Shown here one piece after another: positions 1-6,948 of a stretch of 33,282 nt of DNA. Numbering within the stretch: the first letter of the stretch is position 1; each line of letters begins with the position of its first letter. The stretch is from Aquibacillus rhizosphaerae (GTDB lineage Bacteria > Bacillota > Bacilli > Bacillales > Amphibacillaceae): positions 1 to 33,282 of the forward strand of contig NZ_JASTZU010000022.1 in assembly GCF_030282825.1 (NCBI RefSeq), in the 5' to 3' direction. The notes beneath the pieces were generated by a model. It did no database searches. It saw only the letters and a list, made by a program, of their open reading frames with translations, and had not been told where the DNA came from. The position numbers were made by a program, and so were the translations under genes.

Positions 1-320
1 GAGAAGCTTATGAATTGAAAAATAAATTGGACAAATGGTTTAAATTTAGTGATGAAAAAACGGCTAAAAAGGGGTTGGAGGAATGTTTATTGGTTATGAG
101 TAGTTCTACCATTGAAGCATTTCACAGAGTTGAAAAAACATTTAACCGATGGAAACAAGAGATTCTACAATCTTTTATGTACCCATTTAACAACGGTTAT
201 ATTGAAGGTGTTAATAACACGATTAAAGTGACCAAACGCATGTCTTATGGAATTAAAGATTTTGATCGATTGAAAAATAAAATATTATGGCGACAAGAGG
301 TTCGAAGGGTATTCGTATAA
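1..320 (+). CDS. ISL3-family transposase, C-terminal fragment (cut by window edge)
   Basis: The reading frame is open from the first bases of the window to the TAA at 318-320, so the gene starts outside and only about 105 C-terminal residues are visible. The motif YIEGVNNTIKVTKRMSYG, followed by a basic LKNKIL segment, is the conserved C-terminal part of the DDE domain in ISL3 (IS204/IS1001/IS1096/IS1165) transposases; the glutamate of YIEG should be the last catalytic acidic residue. A terminal inverted repeat lies 40 bp beyond the stop, as expected for an insertion-sequence end. Whether the full element is intact cannot be judged here. Family assignment is firm; the exact IS name is not. 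Confidence 0.85.
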   Translation, partial: EAYELKNKLDKWFKFSDEKTAKKGLEECLLVMSSSTIEAFHRVEKTFNRWKQEILQSFMYPFNNGYIEGVNNTIKVTKRMSYGIKDFDRLKNKILWRQEVRRVFV

Positions 321-360
321 AAAACTCCCTTCAATTAAGAGAGGGTGGCATGAAAATCAC

Positions 361-383
361 ACCACCACATTTGACAGAGAACC
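361..383 (-). repeat. Terminal inverted repeat of the ISL3-type element (right end)
   Basis: Read inward from the end, the strand begins GGTTCTCTGTCAAATGTGG, the usual GGnTCTnTnTCAAA pattern of ISL3-family ends. It lies just after the transposase stop. The next bases (384-391, TTATATTG) would be one copy of the 8-bp target duplication typical of ISL3, but the other end is outside the window. The same GGnTCTnT...AAATGTnGTnG pattern recurs at the ends of the non-coding elements at 29387-29937 and 33130. Confidence 0.7.
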
Positions 384-429
384 TTATATTGTTAAACATA
401 GGAATAAATCATAAAACATCTATGGAGGA

Positions 430-1518
430 GTGATTGAAATCTATAAAATTCTATTCTTTTTATTTATAGCTATATTTTCGCTAGTTGCTTGTAGTGAATC
501 AGAAGAAAAGAATCCAAGTGTCGAAACGGGGCTGCAAGAAAGTGACGAAGCAACGACTGAAACAAATGAAATAAAAGTAGTTGCTACAAATCTGGCTGAA
601 CCTTGGGAAATTGCAGAGGTCAATGATGTAATCTATATTAGTGAACGGGATGGTTCAATTGTAAAAATTGAGAATGAAGCAAAGACGAGAAAACCGTTGA
701 ATTTAGAAAAACCCTTATCAGATCAATCTGAAGCTGGGTTGCTGGGTTTAGCATTTCCTGATTCATTCTCACAAGATGAAGTGGCTTATGCCTACTATTC
801 TTATAGTGAAGGGCAAGATACATTCCAGCGGATTATTACTATAGAAGAACAGGCGGATCAATGGATAGAAACCGGTGTGTTATTGGATCAAATTCCTGGT
901 GGAAGGTTTCATCAAGGTGGACGAATTGAGATTGGACCAGACAACAAACTTTATGCAACAACTGGCGATGCTACAAATGAAGACCTTGCACAAGATAAAG
1001 AAAGCCTTGCCGGTAAAATTCTACGTATGAATTTAGATGGGTCTATACCTACTGACAATCCTTTTTCAAATTCATATGTTTATTCATATGGGCATAGAAA
1101 CCCTCAAGGCATCTCGTGGGATGAACAGGGAAATTTATATGCTACAGAGCATGGAAATCAGGCGCATGATGAGATAAATTTAATTGAACCAGGAAACAAC
1201 TACGGCTGGCCAGAAATTGAAGCTAATCAAGAGCAAGAAGGAATGAATGTACCATTAGTCTATTCTGATGAAATTACATGGGCACCTTCAGGGATGGATT
1301 TTTTTGAAGGAGACTTTTATTTTGCAAGTCTTAGAGGAGAAGCGTTGAGAAGGTTCGATGTAGATGCTGAAACGCAAGAGGTTGTTACAGATGGTTATGG
1401 TCGAATTCGTGATGTGTTAAGTACAGAAGATGGCGTTTATTTTATAACAAATAATACGGATGGGAGAGGAAATCCCATTGAAGAAGATGATCGTTTACTC
1501 TTCTTAAATCTTGAGTAG
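430..1518 (+). CDS. PQQ-dependent sugar dehydrogenase-like (GSDH/YliI family) lipoprotein
   Basis: A secreted beta-propeller protein of the glucose/sorbosone dehydrogenase family, anchored outside the membrane as a lipoprotein. Residues 1-20 form a hydrophobic signal peptide ending in a lipobox (SLVAC, Cys21), followed by an acidic linker. Family motifs appear in order: GLLGLAFP, RFHQGGRIEIGPDNKLY, GKILRMNLDGSIP, YGHRNPQG and EINLIEPGNNYGWP. The length (362 aa) fits the family. Whether it uses PQQ or oxidises a sugar in vivo is unknown. The start is uncertain: the GTG at 430 sits only 1 nt from the GGAGG at 424-428, and the n-region lacks the usual basic start. A TTG at 434 in another frame would give MKSIK... 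before shifting (see findings). Confidence 0.82.
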   Translation: MIEIYKILFFLFIAIFSLVACSESEEKNPSVETGLQESDEATTETNEIKVVATNLAEPWEIAEVNDVIYISERDGSIVKIENEAKTRKPLNLEKPLSDQSEAGLLGLAFPDSFSQDEVAYAYYSYSEGQDTFQRIITIEEQADQWIETGVLLDQIPGGRFHQGGRIEIGPDNKLYATTGDATNEDLAQDKESLAGKILRMNLDGSIPTDNPFSNSYVYSYGHRNPQGISWDEQGNLYATEHGNQAHDEINLIEPGNNYGWPEIEANQEQEGMNVPLVYSDEITWAPSGMDFFEGDFYFASLRGEALRRFDVDAETQEVVTDGYGRIRDVLSTEDGVYFITNNTDGRGNPIEEDDRLLFLNLE

Positions 1519-1571
1519 ATTTTTAAAAAAATAAAAATATGGTGTATGAAAAGACATAAAGGAGATTAAGG

Positions 1572-1859
1572 ATGTTTCGATTTTGGCGAAGAGTAAAGTT
1601 TTTATTTAATTTTAAAAAATCCATACCTTTTTTAAAAGATTTTTTTATATCGTCTGAAGTGAAAGTCTCAACAAAAGTTATCTCGTTATTACTAATTGCG
1701 GGTTATATCGTTTTTCCTTTTGACCTAATCCCAGATTTTTTACTTGTTTTTGGAATAATTGATGATGTAGCTATAGCGAGCTTGATTTTGCAGCAAATGA
1801 TACGAATGGCGCCTCAGTCCCTAAAAGTAAAGCATGAATTATTAAAAAGAGTAAATTAG
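1572..1859 (+). CDS. YkvA/DUF1232-family small membrane protein
   Basis: A 95-residue protein with the DUF1232 core FPFDLIPDFLLVFGIIDD (residues about 48-65) and hydrophobic stretches on both sides; the N-terminus is basic. DUF1232 proteins are common in Bacilli (YkvA in B. subtilis) and have no settled biochemical function. The ATG follows AAAGGAGAT with normal spacing, 53 bp after the dehydrogenase-like gene, so the two could be co-transcribed. The family call is secure, the function unknown. Confidence 0.8.
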   Translation: MFRFWRRVKFLFNFKKSIPFLKDFFISSEVKVSTKVISLLLIAGYIVFPFDLIPDFLLVFGIIDDVAIASLILQQMIRMAPQSLKVKHELLKRVN

Positions 1860-1897
1860 TGAAGGGATGTTTCCTTATATTCACAAGGGGGTATTTG

Positions 1898-1927
1898 TTG
1901 ACATACCTTTAAATAAGAACATAGGAT
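1898..1927 (+). promoter_or_regulatory. Possible sigma-A promoter for the ZIP transporter
   Basis: TTGACA at 1898-1903 is a consensus -35. The best -10 is TAGGAT at 1922-1927, 18 bp away. It lies about 100 bp upstream of the transporter start. The weak -10 keeps confidence low. No MntR or Zur consensus site was seen between it and the gene. Confidence 0.35.
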
Positions 1928-2024
1928 ATTGGGTTGGTGAAATCTTTCCTTAGACCAACATAGATGTCTTAGGTGAAAATAAATTCAAACATTAGCTGGA
2001 AATTTTTAGAGGGAGAGATATGTT

Positions 2025-2834
2025 TTGGGTGCATGGTTTGTTGAATTAAGCCCAGTAATGCAAGCGTTTATCATTACTTTGTTTACATGGGGCTGTACAG
2101 CAGTTGGGGCTTCGTTTGTTTTCTTTACGAAAAAAGCAAATCAAAAGGTTTTTGATAGTATGCTAGCCTTTGCTGGTGGTGTTATGATTGCAGCTAGTTT
2201 CTGGTCGTTACTAGCTCCGGGTATTGCCATGGCAGAAGAACAGGGGATACCGCCATATATACCTGCAGCCGTTGGATTTCTATTAGGTGGATTATTTTTA
2301 ATGTTAGTCGACAAAATACTTCCATTAATAGATGAGAATCTATATTTCAAGGATATTAAGAATAAAAAAGCCAAACACCGGACAGCAATGCTTGTTTTTT
2401 CTTTAACACTTCATAATATACCTGAAGGCCTAGCGATAGGTGTGGCATTTGGGGCATTAGCATCTGAGTTTTCAACGGGTACACTTTCGGGTGCAATGGC
2501 TTTAGCGATTGGGATTGGTATTCAGAATATTCCTGAAGGTACTGCAGTCTCCATGCCATTAAGAAGAGATGGTATGTCAAAATGGCGTAGTTTTTATTAT
2601 GGTCAATTTTCTGGAATGGTAGAACCTGCATCCGCTGTAGTTGGTGCATTAGCCGTTATTTTTATTCAACCGTTATTACCATACGCTTTAAGTTTTGCTG
2701 CTGGTGCAATGATATTTGTAGTAGCAAAAGAAGTAATACCTGGATCACAGGAAAAAGGAAATGTTCAGTTAGCTACGATGAGCTTAATGATAGGTTTTGT
2801 GGTTATGATGGTTTTAGATGTTGCTTTAGGCTAA
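2025..2834 (+). CDS. ZIP-family divalent metal transporter
   Basis: An integral membrane transporter that would import divalent cations such as Zn, Fe or Mn. It has about eight hydrophobic segments and 269 residues. The two signature metal-site motifs are visible: HNIPEG at residues 130-135 (TM4) and QNIPEG at 167-172 (TM5), with a short charged loop (about 105-120) before TM4. The bacterial ZupT/GufA-type subfamily is the best fit; the metal cannot be told from sequence. The start is a TTG at 2025 preceded by AGAGGGAGAGA; the nearby ATG at 2020 is out of frame and runs into a stop. It stands alone and is followed by a strong terminator. Confidence 0.85.
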   Translation: MGAWFVELSPVMQAFIITLFTWGCTAVGASFVFFTKKANQKVFDSMLAFAGGVMIAASFWSLLAPGIAMAEEQGIPPYIPAAVGFLLGGLFLMLVDKILPLIDENLYFKDIKNKKAKHRTAMLVFSLTLHNIPEGLAIGVAFGALASEFSTGTLSGAMALAIGIGIQNIPEGTAVSMPLRRDGMSKWRSFYYGQFSGMVEPASAVVGALAVIFIQPLLPYALSFAAGAMIFVVAKEVIPGSQEKGNVQLATMSLMIGFVVMMVLDVALG

Positions 2835-2850
2835 TGATAGGGTCAACGAA

Positions 2851-2888
2851 AAAAAGCTAGATACTTTTAAAAGTATTTAGCTTTTTTA
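2851..2888 (+). terminator. Rho-independent terminator after the ZIP gene
   Basis: The arms AGCTAGATACTTTT and AAAAGTATTTAGCT pair almost perfectly and are followed by TTTTTT. The A-run on the 5' side makes it potentially bidirectional. Confidence 0.85.
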
Positions 2889-2924
2889 GGTTCTTTTCCT
2901 AGTATAATGCATTTTGCGCTTCAC

Positions 2925-3008
2925 CGTAAAAAGGGTGCAATAGAGCACTAGCCCACTCCTCAAGTGATGTAGGCTTTATAGATGGTTAGTCATAATAAAT
3001 AAAGCCTT
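2925..3008. repeat. Repeat fragment plus 9-bp inverted repeat
   Basis: The stretch at about 2937-2965 (containing AGAGCACTAGCCC and CTCCTCAAG) closely resembles 5821-5850 inside the mobile repeat at 5771-6314, so it is probably a remnant of the same or a related repeat. Next to it AGGCTTTAT (2971-2979) and ATAAAGCCT (2999-3007) form a perfect 9-bp inverted repeat with a 19-nt loop. No coding signal is seen. Confidence 0.45.
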
Positions 3009-3102
3009 TAAATAAATTTTACAAAAATATAATAGTGTCTTTACAGAAAAGTAGTACTATACAAGTAAACCATCATAGTATGAGCAGAAAGGGAGTATAG
3101 AA

Positions 3103-3633
3103 ATGAATCGTTTTATAGGTTGGCTTTCTATGACAGATAATCGCTACTTTTTAGTTGTAAATAGACAGTGGAAAAATCCAAAATTAGATTACATCTTGCC
3201 TAGAATTACACATCTTGGCGGTGCATCTTTTACCTTAACCTCATTGTTCATACTACTGATTTTGTTACCCAATCCTTATAAAATCTTGGTTCTGCATGCG
3301 CTATTGGCACTCACGATTAGTCATCTCATTGTTCACCTAATGAAGAAGTTGCACTGTCGTAAGCGCCCATATTTATCTTTACCTAATGTGAATACTTTTA
3401 TAAACCCTTTAAAGGATTACTCCTTCCCATCTGGTCACACTACTGCTGCATTTTCTATCGCGGTTAGTTTTTCATTACATATGCCCCTATGTGCATTAAT
3501 CTTAATCCCTCTTGCATTTTTAGTAGCCTTGTCACGAATGTACATTGGCTTACACTATCCCACAGATTGTCTAATTGGTGCTTTAATTGGGACAATTAGT
3601 TCACTAGTTTCTTTCTATATTTTTCCGTTTTAA
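3103..3633 (+). CDS. PAP2-family membrane phosphatase (undecaprenyl-diphosphatase-like)
   Basis: An integral membrane phosphatase of the PAP2/BcrC-YodM type (176 aa). All three catalytic motifs are present: KX6RP (K81...R88 P89), PSGH (109-112) and SRX5HX3D (S144, R145, H151, D155). Hydrophobic segments flank and separate them. Members of this family dephosphorylate lipid pyrophosphates such as undecaprenyl-PP or phosphatidyl-glycerophosphate; which one applies here is not decided by sequence. ATG at 3103 follows AAAGGGAG. It is monocistronic and convergent with the ABC genes, 18 bp from the permease stop. Confidence 0.85.
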   Translation: MNRFIGWLSMTDNRYFLVVNRQWKNPKLDYILPRITHLGGASFTLTSLFILLILLPNPYKILVLHALLALTISHLIVHLMKKLHCRKRPYLSLPNVNTFINPLKDYSFPSGHTTAAFSIAVSFSLHMPLCALILIPLAFLVALSRMYIGLHYPTDCLIGALIGTISSLVSFYIFPF

Positions 3634-3651
3634 TAGCATTTACATCGTATT

Positions 3652-4998
3652 TTAAATTTCTCTTCTCATTGCTTTTAATACATCAATTTTAGTCGCTCTT
3701 TTTGCAGGACGAGAACCAGAAACAATCGTAACGAGTAAACATATACCCGTGGAGATGGCTACTAAAGATAAAGGTATGGAAGAAAATTTTAAACCCTCAG
3801 GCACTTCTTCTTGGAAAGCCATTTCTATAATTAATGGCAGTCCAATATTCACAGCGAAACTAATTATATAAGCAACGATGGTTCCGATTATAGCCCCCAT
3901 AAAACCGATGTAACTACTTTCTAATAAAAATATCTGCTTGATGGTCTTTGGGTTTGCCCCGATAGCTTTCATAATTCCTATGTCGGGAGCACGCTCTGTT
4001 ACTGCCATCGTCATGGTATTGTAGATTCCAATGGAAGCAATTAAAATGGCAATAGTCCCAATAAAGATTAACCCAGCTTTAGCAATCGTGAACAGCATAT
4101 TAATTTGTTTTACTTCATCAGCGACGGAATAGGTTAAATAGTTTTCATCTTTTAATTGGGTAGAGATAGAATCTACAACTTCTAAGTTGTTAGCGTAGGC
4201 GTTAACAGTATTGTAAGTGTCCGAATCTGAATCTGGTTCGCTTACTTGTTCACCATCCTGCTGGATAGATCCTCTTAGAGTACCAGTAAATTCTTCAATT
4301 TCACTTAATGTACCTTCTGTAATATATACATTCGAGTCGGTCGCCCATTCTCTTGTAGGTTTTTCAAGAATACCAACAACTTTTAAACTAGTTGTTTGAG
4401 ATTGTTCTTCACCGTCAATATATTGATAGACGGTCATATCTATATTTTTGCCAATAAGAGAATCACTATAACGAAAAGCTTCTTTTACAGTTCCTTGTTC
4501 ATCATAGATTTCTTCTGGGTCAGCATCCTTTTCAGTTAAGTATTCTTCAAAATTATACCCAACAACAATTTCATTTTCCGCTTCAGGTAAATTTCCCTCG
4601 GCAAGCTTTAGTCCAGCTTTTAATTCCGATGGAAAGTGAGCCACTACGGTATTTGCATTTGATTGATAGTTGTCAATCTTATAGTCGGGTGTTTGATATA
4701 ATTGAATTCTTCTTGTTACAGCTTTTATGCCTTCTATGGACTCGATGTATTCAATTTCTTCATCAGTTATTTCGTGATAATTTCCGTCTTTATCTTCATA
4801 GCCATGAATCTGAATCTCCGTAACTAGACTTTGTTCTAATTGGTCTTTTACGAGTGTTTCTTGAAGTCCGAAACCGACAGAGGCTAAAACAATCAGAAAA
4901 GTACAACCCATAGCAGTTGCTAGAACCGTCATGAAAATTCTCATCTTATTTTTTTTCATATTTTGTCTAACAAATTTCAATTGATCTTTGAAGGTCAT
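3652..4998 (-). CDS. MacB/FtsX-type ABC transporter permease
   Basis: A 448-residue permease with one N-terminal transmembrane helix (about 21-44), a large extracytoplasmic MacB-like periplasmic core domain (about 45-295) and three C-terminal helices forming the FtsX domain. The hallmark segment after the second helix, TERAPDIGIMKAIGANPKTI, is present. Such permeases act by mechanotransmission and export lipoproteins, peptides or antibiotics, or signal cell-envelope stress; no substrate is indicated. The start ATG overlaps the ATPase stop (ATGA), so the two subunits are translationally coupled. The extracellular domain is rich in Asp/Glu, which would suit a salt-adapted host. Confidence 0.85.
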   Translation of the reverse strand: MTFKDQLKFVRQNMKKNKMRIFMTVLATAMGCTFLIVLASVGFGLQETLVKDQLEQSLVTEIQIHGYEDKDGNYHEITDEEIEYIESIEGIKAVTRRIQLYQTPDYKIDNYQSNANTVVAHFPSELKAGLKLAEGNLPEAENEIVVGYNFEEYLTEKDADPEEIYDEQGTVKEAFRYSDSLIGKNIDMTVYQYIDGEEQSQTTSLKVVGILEKPTREWATDSNVYITEGTLSEIEEFTGTLRGSIQQDGEQVSEPDSDSDTYNTVNAYANNLEVVDSISTQLKDENYLTYSVADEVKQINMLFTIAKAGLIFIGTIAILIASIGIYNTMTMAVTERAPDIGIMKAIGANPKTIKQIFLLESSYIGFMGAIIGTIVAYIISFAVNIGLPLIIEMAFQEEVPEGLKFSSIPLSLVAISTGICLLVTIVSGSRPAKRATKIDVLKAMRREI

Positions 4999-5687
4999 TG
5001 GAATACACCACCCGCAATAAGTTTACCGTCTTTTATGTGGATGGTATGGTTGCCAATGCTAGCTACTTCTTCATCATGAGTAATAATAAGGAAAGTAATG
5101 TCCATTTCTTTATTTAATTGTTTGATAAAATTTAATAATTCTGCTTCTGTTTCACTATCTAGGCTACCGGTTGGTTCATCTGCCAGTATTAATGGAGGAT
5201 TAAGCACAAGTGCTCGAGCAATACTAACGCGTTGTTGTTGACCACCTGATAATTCACTAGGATAGTGGTCTTGATGATCAATGAGTCCAACCTTTGTTAA
5301 GGTTTCAATCGTTCTTTGTTTTCTTGTTGGTTCGTCGGTACCTTTTAGTATTAGTGGTAATTCAATATTTTGATATGCAGTCATACTAGGTATAAGTTGA
5401 AAGTTTTGAAATATGAAACCTACATGCTCTAATCTAAAATCAGCAAAAGTTGCTTCGTTTAAATCAGTAACCCTTGTATTGTTAATCCAGATTTCTCCTT
5501 GCGTGGGTTTAATAAAACCACTGACTAAATTAAGTAATGTAGATTTACCAGAACCACTCCTACCTGCGATGGTTACAATTTCCCCTTTATTTACTTGAAA
5601 GGAAATATCTTTTAACACTGGCAACGTTGTTTTATTTCCCTTTTTCCCAAGCTCAAAGTCGTGATATAAATGCTTTACAGTAATCAT
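4995..5687 (-). CDS. ABC transporter ATP-binding protein, LolD/MacB type
   Basis: A 230-residue ATPase with Walker A GRSGSGKST (about 42-50), Q-loop IFQNFQLIP, signature LSGGQQQRV, Walker B LILADEP followed by TGSLD, and the switch histidine in LIITHD. This is the pattern of MacB/LolD exporters, matching the adjacent FtsX-like permease. I place the start at the ATG at 5687 because GGAGGA lies 6 nt upstream; an in-frame TTG at 5714 has no ribosome site. A mobile repeat begins 84 bp upstream, so the promoter must lie in that short gap or inside the repeat. Confidence 0.88.
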   Translation of the reverse strand: MITVKHLYHDFELGKKGNKTTLPVLKDISFQVNKGEIVTIAGRSGSGKSTLLNLVSGFIKPTQGEIWINNTRVTDLNEATFADFRLEHVGFIFQNFQLIPSMTAYQNIELPLILKGTDEPTRKQRTIETLTKVGLIDHQDHYPSELSGGQQQRVSIARALVLNPPLILADEPTGSLDSETEAELLNFIKQLNKEMDITFLIITHDEEVASIGNHTIHIKDGKLIAGGVFQ

Positions 5688-5770
5688 GGCTTTCCTCCAA
5701 TGTATTATTTTCAATATATAGACGAAGTAAATCCAAAAAACACTGCAAAAATTTATGATTTTTTTGAAAA

Positions 5771-6314
5771 AGACTATTTTCTAAACCCATGTTGTTTACG
5801 ACAAATAAAATATAAAGTCTGCATTAGAGCACTTGCCCTGCTCCTCAAGCAAAATTGACTCCCTTTCCACAGGCACGGCTTCAGCTAACTCGGAAGAAAA
5901 CTACTTCTGATTGGATCTTCAGCTCGCGCTGTTCCCGCAGGAGTCGACTACCCTATGCTGCAAGCAACAATCTAATGAGTAGTTGTTATTTACTGACGTT
6001 ATAGAAAAAGTACTATAACTATACCATGCTAAAGAAATGCACTACGCCCTTGAACGACTGACCTCTTTCATGAATTTAATAACTATACTGAGCGGAGAAA
6101 AAATGCGAGACTCCTGTGCGGCCCCACAGCGAGTGTTCTTTGGGCCTGCGGTTACTCGGCACACCGAAAACATTTGCTCGCGAGGAGACTGAAGTGTTCC
6201 CCACGGAAAGCGAGTTTTTTTCGCAGCGCTAGACCAATACTCATCGTGTAAAGACAGAAGGAAACCACACCAAAGTTTGCTGGTTATAAAGCAACAATGT
6301 TTGCGAAATAAACC
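5771..6314. mobile_element. Non-coding MITE-like repeat, copy 1 (about 544 bp)
   Basis: No open frame of note. The outer ends are inverted relatives of each other: the left starts AGACTATTTTCTAAACCC and the right, read inward, starts GGTTTATTTCGCAAACATTG. Next to the left end is TATAAAGTCTGCATTA (5811-5826). Inside are two GC-richer arms in opposite orientation, about 5859-5950 and 6103-6215; the first contains CACGGCTTCAGCTAACTC and a final GCAGGAGTC, the second GCGAGACTCC and CCCCACGGAAAGCGAG. The architecture matches the copy at 29387-29937, but this copy is more diverged, has lost part of the right inner end (compare 29869-29900) and shows no exact target duplication. Confidence 0.75.
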
Positions 6315-6321
6315 TTAAAAC

Positions 6322-6368
6322 ACAAAAAAAGAGACTTGATAGTGGGGGAATATACTATCTAGTCTCTC
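6322..6368 (-). terminator. Terminator of the yfhE-like gene
   Basis: GAGACTTGATAGT (6331-6343) and ACTATCTAGTCTC (6354-6366) form a 13-bp stem with one mismatch. On the minus strand it is followed by seven T (A6324-6330 on the plus strand). It starts 8 bp from the right end of the mobile repeat. Confidence 0.8.
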
Positions 6369-6379
6369 TTTAAACTGTT

Positions 6380-6532
6380 TTAGTTTTCTTCATTCATACG
6401 ATTTAATCGCTGTTTGCGATATCCAGCAGCAATGTCAGCTTTTTTGAAGTCTTTATTATAGTGCACCTCTTGTGCATCTGATAATTCAGCACCTACTTTT
6501 TTCGTTGGTTGATACTGTGTCTTTCTTGCCAT
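6380..6532 (-). CDS. YfhE-like small protein (50 aa)
   Basis: A 50-residue basic, hydrophilic protein: MARKTQYQPTKK, then LSDAQEVHYNKDFKKAD (residues 17-33) and a basic tail ending NRMNEEN. The L-x-x-AQEV-x-Y-x-x-[DE]FKKAD core is what I recall from YfhE-family proteins of Bacilli, whose function is unknown. ATG at 6532 follows GGAAAGGA with 8-9 nt spacing, and a dedicated terminator follows. It is divergent from the argS leader; the shared intergenic space is about 90 bp. Confidence 0.7.
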   Translation of the reverse strand: MARKTQYQPTKKVGAELSDAQEVHYNKDFKKADIAAGYRKQRLNRMNEEN

Positions 6533-6624
6533 GTTAAACAATCCTTTCCATAATAGATTGGGTGGTTTTTAGGCTATAATTAGATTGTACCCTGGAAAAC
6601 AAAAGTTAAAACATATTTTTAGCC

Positions 6625-6652
6625 TTGAATTTTTGCGAAATATAATTATAAT
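6625..6652 (+). promoter_or_regulatory. Sigma-A promoter of the argS T-box transcript
   Basis: -35 TTGAAT (6625-6630) and -10 TATAAT (6647-6652) are 16 bp apart. Transcription would start near 6659, just upstream of T-box stem I. Confidence 0.7.
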
Positions 6653-6674
6653 AAATAGTAATCTAATACATAGG

Positions 6675-6916
6675 TCAATGATGAAAGAGAGTAGTTATCT
6701 TGAAAGCTAAGCGAGTTAGGATGTTGGTGGGAGCCTAATGCGGAATTGATAATGAACCGGACTTTCTAAAGACAGTAATCCTGAACCTCTAGTAGGGATT
6801 ATCGGTTAATGCTCCGATATTGCATGATAAAGCAGGTTCAGGTAATGGACAAGTAGAGTGGCACCGCGGGATATAACTCTCGTCTCTTAATATTTTTTAA
6901 GAGGCGGGAGTTTTTT
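6675..6916 (+). promoter_or_regulatory. T-box riboswitch controlling argS (CGG specifier)
   Basis: A tRNA-sensing leader that allows readthrough when uncharged tRNA-Arg binds. Stem I is closed by GAAAG (6683-6687) and CTTTC (6762-6766), with TTATC/GATAA above it. The specifier loop carries the AGTAG motif on the 5' side and GAAC-CGG-A on the 3' side, so the specifier is CGG (6758-6760), an Arg codon. The T-box core AGAGTGGCACCGCGG lies at 6855-6869; its TGGC bulge would pair with a tRNA ending GCCA. AGAGT (6855-6859) can pair with ACTCT (6876-6880), which is also the 5' arm of the terminator: ACTCTCGTCTCTTAA pairs with 6897-6911, followed by TTTTTT. Antiterminator and terminator are thus mutually exclusive. 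Confidence 0.93.
6876..6916 (+). terminator. T-box regulated terminator upstream of argS
   Basis: A 15-bp stem (6876-6890 with 6897-6911, two G-U pairs), a 6-nt loop and a T-run at 6911-6916. It competes with the T-box antiterminator. Confidence 0.9.
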
Positions 6917-6948
6917 GTTTACAGTAACGCTTCATAAGGGGGATGTAT

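Noticed and set aside
1933-1959. GTTGGT/ACCAAC inverted repeat upstream of the ZIP gene as a metal-regulator site
   Set aside because: Only 6 bp per arm with a 15-nt loop, and no match to MntR or Zur boxes.
2141-2649. Minus-strand frames across the ZIP gene
   Set aside because: Shadows of a well-supported plus-strand gene with no ribosome sites or family motifs.
5859-6215. CRISPR-like repeats
   Set aside because: The repeats are two inverted arms of one element, not regularly spaced direct repeats.
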